Assembly (NCBI GenBank): GCA_902578515.1
Contig: CACHDH010000005.1
Span: 1 to 32,820, forward strand
DNA: 32,820 bases
Reading direction: 5' to 3'
Source of the DNA: an uncultured marine group I thaumarchaeote
Lineage (GTDB): Archaea > Thermoproteota > Nitrososphaeria > Nitrososphaerales > Nitrosopumilaceae
Made by a program: the position numbers and the translations under genes. Shown piece after piece: positions 27,448 through 32,820 of the stretch (position 1 is its first letter; each line of letters begins with the position of its first letter). Below the pieces are notes generated by a model. It was not told the origin of the DNA, made no database searches, and saw only the letters and a list, made by a program, of their open reading frames with translations.

Positions 27448-29190
27448 ATGTCAGATTCAAACGATATAGAAAATATTCATAGGAGATATACACTTACACT
27501 GATAAATCCATCATCATACTATGTTTCACTGTTTGGTTCTATTGCAATAGCATGCGTAATCTCTTTTCTTTGTTTTAACAACTTCATCACAAATTACGAG
27601 ATAGTTTATCATCTACCAGCTGCTTTAGGTGCACTACTTGCGATCCAATACATAGATTCACGCTTTACACGACACAAGGAATACTCAAAATCACTTCATA
27701 TGTCATTTTTTGGAAACGTGTTGTGGTTGATCACGATAGTAGCTGGAATCATAGGTTCTAGTATGTTATCAATAGAACCAGCTTTGTTTTATGTTGCTCT
27801 TGGCATGTTCATATTTTCTAGCTTTAGGATTGGAATTATGACTACCACACTTGGAATAAGTATGAAAAAAGCATGTGCATTGTGTTTTGTTCAACCGTTA
27901 GCAATGTTTTTTGCCTTAGTTCCGATTAGCATGTGGTCTGTTCTTTACGATGTACAGACATTATCATTTGCAGTTGTATTTCTAGGAGTTGCAGTAGCTT
28001 GGTCATATATTACAAATAGAACTGGATTGCCTATGATCAAAAGCACGCATAAACTATTACAAGCATACTTACAGTCAGTTTCACAAAATGACCCACGTGA
28101 CATGGAGTCAATTATACTTGAAACATCAATGCAGTCAGATATCTCAACGTCACAAATTCGTTTCTCTACAAATGATGACAAGAACGACTTCAGAATGATA
28201 CTACCTGATCTACATCCAGGACCATTCCATCCAGTAGGGGGCAGTAACATTCCATATGAAATTTACAAAAGTATGAATTCATCTGCAATGGTTTTGCATA
28301 GCATCTCTGACCATTCTCTTAATCTTCCATCCCAGCAAGATGTACAGGATTATTTACAGGAATTATCGAAGAGTCGTGTATCCAAAAAGGGCATGACATG
28401 TACGGAACCTGTTACTGCGCAAATAAACAAGGCACATGTTGTAGGAATACGACTTGACGAAACTGCATTACTATTCTTATCATTATCCCCACATGGAATG
28501 GAGGATGTTCCTGTAATCTTAAAGACAGAGATTGAACAAATGGCAAAAAATAGAAATTTCGAGCACGCATTAATTGTAGATACACACAATGCTATGGGCG
28601 GAGAGATATCACAGGAAGATTCTCAAGATTTGTTAACTGCAGCAAAAAACGTACTTGACATTCTTATCACTAAAAGTAACCATCCATTACAATATGGATA
28701 TGCAAACTCGCAATCTATGAATATTCAAACTAGCGACCTTGCGGGTGGCGGTATTGGAATGCTTTGCCTTGCTTTTGAACAAAAAAAATACTTTTTGTGT
28801 TGGGCTGACGCTAACAACATGGAAAACGGTGTACGCGAAGAAGTTATAGCTCATCTAAAAAATCATGGGCATGAACTGGTTGAGATGTTTACATCTGATA
28901 CACATTCAACAACAATGGGAGTAAGAAACAGAAATGGTTACTATGAGCTTGGCAGTGTTACTAAATCAGAAAGATTAGCAGATTGGTGTTTAACTATTGC
29001 AAAGCAAGCAGAAAAAAATATCGCAGAAGGCAAATTTGAAATCTTAGAAAACAACGCAAAGGTAAGAGTAATGGGATCAGGAATATTTGAACATCTTTCC
29101 AAAGCACTTGACAGTTCCCTGAATATGACAAAATGGTTTATGATCCTATGTACTGGTATTTTCTTGATATCTATTTTTCTACGGTTCTAA
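27448..29190 (+). CDS. DUF2070-family membrane protein
   Basis: 580 aa; six to seven N-terminal TM, 'LPDLHPGPFHPVGGSNIPYEIYKSM' and 'HNAMG' in the soluble region, C-terminal TM. Confidence 0.88.
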   Translation: MSDSNDIENIHRRYTLTLINPSSYYVSLFGSIAIACVISFLCFNNFITNYEIVYHLPAALGALLAIQYIDSRFTRHKEYSKSLHMSFFGNVLWLITIVAGIIGSSMLSIEPALFYVALGMFIFSSFRIGIMTTTLGISMKKACALCFVQPLAMFFALVPISMWSVLYDVQTLSFAVVFLGVAVAWSYITNRTGLPMIKSTHKLLQAYLQSVSQNDPRDMESIILETSMQSDISTSQIRFSTNDDKNDFRMILPDLHPGPFHPVGGSNIPYEIYKSMNSSAMVLHSISDHSLNLPSQQDVQDYLQELSKSRVSKKGMTCTEPVTAQINKAHVVGIRLDETALLFLSLSPHGMEDVPVILKTEIEQMAKNRNFEHALIVDTHNAMGGEISQEDSQDLLTAAKNVLDILITKSNHPLQYGYANSQSMNIQTSDLAGGGIGMLCLAFEQKKYFLCWADANNMENGVREEVIAHLKNHGHELVEMFTSDTHSTTMGVRNRNGYYELGSVTKSERLADWCLTIAKQAEKNIAEGKFEILENNAKVRVMGSGIFEHLSKALDSSLNMTKWFMILCTGIFLISIFLRF

Positions 29191-29584
29191 TCTCTTCCAA
29201 GTTACCATAAAACTCGTCAATAAATGAAGAGAACTGCATTATTGGTACAATCGGTACTTTGTTAACCAGTTTTACACCTTCCTGATACAGTGTTACAATT
29301 ACTGGCGCAGCCATGACTTCATTTGTTATTGCCACATAATGTTTCACACGGTCTATCTGTTTTAGAACAATATTCTCAAGAGCAGAATTGGTCATTCTCT
29401 TCCAATGTTTACAATCAATAAGTACTGCCGTACCAAGATGTATTCCAACAACATCTATTTCCATTGTAGGCTTCTTCATCCTAAAATTACGTGTAACTTC
29501 AAAATTTTTTGATTCCAAAATTTCAGCTACTAATCCCTCAAAATCTTTCCAATCAACATCACGTGATGCCTCTTCAATTGGCAC
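29171..29584 (-). CDS. Mrr-like restriction endonuclease-fold protein
   Basis: 137 aa; 'WKDFEGLVAEILESKNFEVTRNFRMKKPTMEIDVVGIHLGTAVLIDCKHWKR' (E...D...xCKxW); GTG start. Confidence 0.85.
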   Translation of the reverse strand: MPIEEASRDVDWKDFEGLVAEILESKNFEVTRNFRMKKPTMEIDVVGIHLGTAVLIDCKHWKRMTNSALENIVLKQIDRVKHYVAITNEVMAAPVIVTLYQEGVKLVNKVPIVPIMQFSSFIDEFYGNLEEIRTVEK

Positions 29585-29691
29585 GCCAGATTTTATTGCC
29601 GAGATTGCATCTTTTAGTTTATTTTCTATGAAGAATCACCAGATAGATTTTTTGTTAATGCCTAATGAACCTTAAATTATGATAAGATATC

Positions 29692-32169
29692 ATGTCTGAC
29701 ATGAAATTTTGCCTAGTTTGGATAGCAGCAATCCTGTTTCTATCACCATTTATGCTTCATTCTTCATTTGCGGAGAAGGGAACATTCGTTGAACAAGTCA
29801 AGTTTATCCAGTACTTGGATGAGAACACTGCGCTTGAGGAAGTCAGAAATGGAAACTTGGACATTTACTTTTTCCGTGTATCATCAGACAGAATAGAATC
29901 AAACGAGGCAAGGGAAGGAATACAAATCTTTGAATCGACTGGCGGCTCATACAGCATGCTGGTTAACCCGTCAGTATCTGATAATTTCAATCCATTTTCA
30001 ATTACTGAGTTGAGATTTGCATTGAATTATCTCATAGATAGAAATCTAATTGTTAACGAATTAATTGGTGGTTATGGAAATACTATGATTTCAAACTATG
30101 GAATATTTTCTGCTGATTATCTTTCCATTATTGAAGAACTGGAATCGTTTCACTTCAAGTATAATCCAGCATTGGCAGACGAGATAATTTCACATGAGCT
30201 TGAAGAGGCAGGTGCCGAAAAAATTGATGGACAATGGTATTATGATGGAGAACAGATTGAGATTACATTTTTTATTAGAAGTGACGATCCAGTAAGGAAA
30301 TCTATAGGTGAGATTCTGGCTTCAGAACTTGAACATATTGGTTTCAAGGTTAACAAGGATTTTGGTGACCTAAACAAGGCGTTTGTAGTTGTTTATGGTT
30401 CAAATCCAGCAGACCAGAAATGGCATCTTTACACAGAAGGATGGGGCAGTTCTGGATTTGCAAAATATGATTCCGTTGGACTTGCACAAATGTATTCTCC
30501 ATGGTTTTCAAACATGCCAGGTAACAATGACCCAACATACTGGAATTACAAAAACGACTACATTGATTCCATAACAAAAAAAATCTATGTCAGTGACTTC
30601 AAATCTGCCGAAGAAAGATCTTCATTGATTAAGCAAGCAACAAAAGAGGGTATCAATGAATCTGTTAGAATTTTTCTTGCAAGCAAGACGGACCAGTATG
30701 TAGCTAATGATGACATAGACGGAATCATCAACGCACTTGGTGCAGGAGTTCCAACCAGATTTACAATAATGAATGCAAAATCAGATAATGATTTGTTGGT
30801 AGTCGGTGTAAAACAGATTTACCAGGGAGCATGGAATCCCATTAGTGGATTTAGTGATACATACAGCAATCAAATATGGCTAAACCTCTATGATCCTGGA
30901 GTATTTAGCCATCCGTTCACTGGAAAGACAATCCCAATTCGCACAAGCTGGCAGGTTGAAAATCTTGGCAATGATGAAAAGATCAACGTTCCTGCAGATG
31001 CAATTTCATGGGATATAGGTACTCAAAAATGGAAAAATGTTGGAGATGGAATAGATGCAACAAGCAAAATCACATTTGATTTAGTACTAGGCGATTGGCA
31101 TCATGGGGAGACGATGGATATGAATGACATACTGTATTCACTATACTTCCTGCAAGAATGGGGTTCAGAGCTACAAGATGGCGATAATACATATGATTCT
31201 GAATATTCACCACAGGCTGCACAAAATGCCAAAACACTAGTTGGGATAAAGCAAATAGATCATGATACTGTTGAGGTTTATGTTGACTATTGGCACTTCG
31301 ATGAAGCCGAAATAGCTGGATGGGCAGCACCATGGAGCAGCATGCCATGGGAGATTGTTGCTGCATCTGAGGAGTCTGTTCTCAATGGAAAAGTTTCATT
31401 CTCACGTTCTGGTGGAGTTAGCAAGAGTGTAAACTGGCTTTCACTGATTGTTCCAAATGATGCGAACATAATCAAGGAACAGCTTGCAGAATTCAAAGAA
31501 ACAAAGCACATCCCATCATCATTGCAAGACTCGGGACACGATTGGCAATATTTTGAACAACGCTATGACACAGCGATAAAATGGATTGATGAAAATAAAC
31601 ACGCAGTGATCAGCAACGGACCTTTTTATCTTAATAATTATTCACCAGAATCAAGGACAATCACCATAAATTCATTTGATTCAACAGGATATCCGTTTGA
31701 TGCTGGTAAATGGAAAAAATTTGAGCAGATCAAGTTTCCAAAAATTACCAACGTGGAAATTCCAAGCGTTGTAGATTTGAAAAAGGATCTATCTGTTAGA
31801 GTTCATACAGACGACACATCTGCAATTCATTATTTCATCTCAAACCCTAAGGGAGAAACTGTCTCATCAGGAATCAAATTAGTTTCCAACGGTTTGTCTG
31901 AGATTAGCTTAACAGAAACAAAGATTTCAGAACTTAATGTTGGAGCAAACACACTGAAGATATTTGCATCATCAGAGGAAGCACTAAGACCAGATGTCTA
32001 TGAGACAAGCTTTCTAGTAGTTGAGGGGCAAACTGAACTTCCAACAGTTCCCATTTCTGATGTAGAGTCTAGTTCTGATGGTACGTCATACACTGGTATT
32101 GTTCTAGCGATCATTGGTGCAATAATAGTTGGAATAATTGTGTACATACGAAGAAAAAGAAAATCCTAG
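29692..32169 (+). CDS. family 5 (peptide/nickel-type) ABC substrate-binding protein with C-terminal TM anchor
   Basis: 825 aa; signal peptide, SBP_bac_5-like 'LRFALNYLIDRNLIV', 'TFDLVLGDWHHGETMDMNDILYSL', C-terminal 'YTGIVLAIIGAIIVGIIVYIRRKRKS'. Confidence 0.88.
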   Translation: MSDMKFCLVWIAAILFLSPFMLHSSFAEKGTFVEQVKFIQYLDENTALEEVRNGNLDIYFFRVSSDRIESNEAREGIQIFESTGGSYSMLVNPSVSDNFNPFSITELRFALNYLIDRNLIVNELIGGYGNTMISNYGIFSADYLSIIEELESFHFKYNPALADEIISHELEEAGAEKIDGQWYYDGEQIEITFFIRSDDPVRKSIGEILASELEHIGFKVNKDFGDLNKAFVVVYGSNPADQKWHLYTEGWGSSGFAKYDSVGLAQMYSPWFSNMPGNNDPTYWNYKNDYIDSITKKIYVSDFKSAEERSSLIKQATKEGINESVRIFLASKTDQYVANDDIDGIINALGAGVPTRFTIMNAKSDNDLLVVGVKQIYQGAWNPISGFSDTYSNQIWLNLYDPGVFSHPFTGKTIPIRTSWQVENLGNDEKINVPADAISWDIGTQKWKNVGDGIDATSKITFDLVLGDWHHGETMDMNDILYSLYFLQEWGSELQDGDNTYDSEYSPQAAQNAKTLVGIKQIDHDTVEVYVDYWHFDEAEIAGWAAPWSSMPWEIVAASEESVLNGKVSFSRSGGVSKSVNWLSLIVPNDANIIKEQLAEFKETKHIPSSLQDSGHDWQYFEQRYDTAIKWIDENKHAVISNGPFYLNNYSPESRTITINSFDSTGYPFDAGKWKKFEQIKFPKITNVEIPSVVDLKKDLSVRVHTDDTSAIHYFISNPKGETVSSGIKLVSNGLSEISLTETKISELNVGANTLKIFASSEEALRPDVYETSFLVVEGQTELPTVPISDVESSSDGTSYTGIVLAIIGAIIVGIIVYIRRKRKS

Positions 32170-32789
32170 ACTTTCTTTCCGGTAACAAACAATGTACCAA
32201 ACTCCCGTTTCCATTTCGCTCTATGATTTGTGTCCTTCACTTGTCTTGTAGTTGTCTTAAAGCCAGCTTCGTTGAACATTCTTTTCCATTCAGCCTTAGA
32301 GCGCAAGTCCATTGGCACATTCATGACTTTTTTCCATCTCTTGGTGAGATGGTTGTCACTGTAAAAGTCGGTTCCACAGTAAAAGAAACCACCAGCTTTG
32401 AGCATCTTGAAAACCTTAGCTAGTGCTGGTTCCATCGGCACCGAATAGTATAACGATTCCATTGAAAAAATGATGTCAAACTTTCCAGTATAATTCCAGG
32501 ATTCAAGATCAGTGCATGCATATTTTTCCTTTTTTGAAGTCCGTTTCGATACGGCTCTTTTTATCATGTTTTTGCTTTTGTCTATTCCCATCGCATTTTT
32601 GCATTTGGGAAGATGCGCAATTTTTCTAACAACCCAGCCGTTGCCACATCCAATATCCAGGAATGAAAATGGCTTGTCAAAGGAAATACTGCCTAGAAAT
32701 TTACCTACAGTCACACCATGTCCCTCTTCCATCTCTTCAGCCCTTCCGGCTTTTGCCCAGCTGTTAAAGACTTTGGTTGTCCTGTCCAT
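32166..32789 (-). CDS. class I SAM-dependent methyltransferase
   Basis: 207 aa; 'FLDIGCGNGWVVRKIA', 'GIDKSKNMIKRA', 'FDIIFSMESLYY'. Confidence 0.9.
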   Translation of the reverse strand: MDRTTKVFNSWAKAGRAEEMEEGHGVTVGKFLGSISFDKPFSFLDIGCGNGWVVRKIAHLPKCKNAMGIDKSKNMIKRAVSKRTSKKEKYACTDLESWNYTGKFDIIFSMESLYYSVPMEPALAKVFKMLKAGGFFYCGTDFYSDNHLTKRWKKVMNVPMDLRSKAEWKRMFNEAGFKTTTRQVKDTNHRAKWKREFGTLFVTGKKV

Positions 32790-32820
32790 TCAAGCACCCT
32801 TTACTATATTGAAGAATTGT

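Noticed and set aside
1-32820. CRISPR array, transposon, integrase or prophage
   Set aside because: No regularly spaced repeats, terminal inverted repeats, transposase or recombinase motifs seen; gene content is chromosomal housekeeping.

Overview
The window is an AT-rich archaeal chromosome segment. Its gene content points to an ammonia-oxidising Thaumarchaeota/Nitrososphaeria (Nitrosopumilus-like) genome: class I LysRS next to archaeal Elp3, TBP, Sec61-beta, DUF2070, DUF1512, SSSCA1/p27-type Zn ribbon, and CofC/D/G/H. It is dense, mostly housekeeping, with no clear mobile element, CRISPR array or defence island. Items the ORF track misses or mislabels: (1) an archaeal RNase P RNA gene at about 22275-22562 (+), where the track lists two spurious ORFs; (2) tRNA-Pro(UGG) at 19167-19240 (+); (3) short CDSs below the track cutoff: Sec61-beta (27273-27443 +), a two-CxxC zinc-ribbon protein (17752-17931 +), a 48-aa charged helical protein (18894-19040 -) and a possible 19-aa hydrophobic peptide (4864-4923 -); (4) a divergent wHTH / Ca2+:cation antiporter intergenic region with several perfect dyads placed at TATA/start-site positions. 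I did not find a convincing new multi-gene system. The best leads are this regulatory region, the small ORFs, an orphan PD-(D/E)XK-like protein, and lineage-specific surface proteins. All family calls are from reading motifs; no database search was run.
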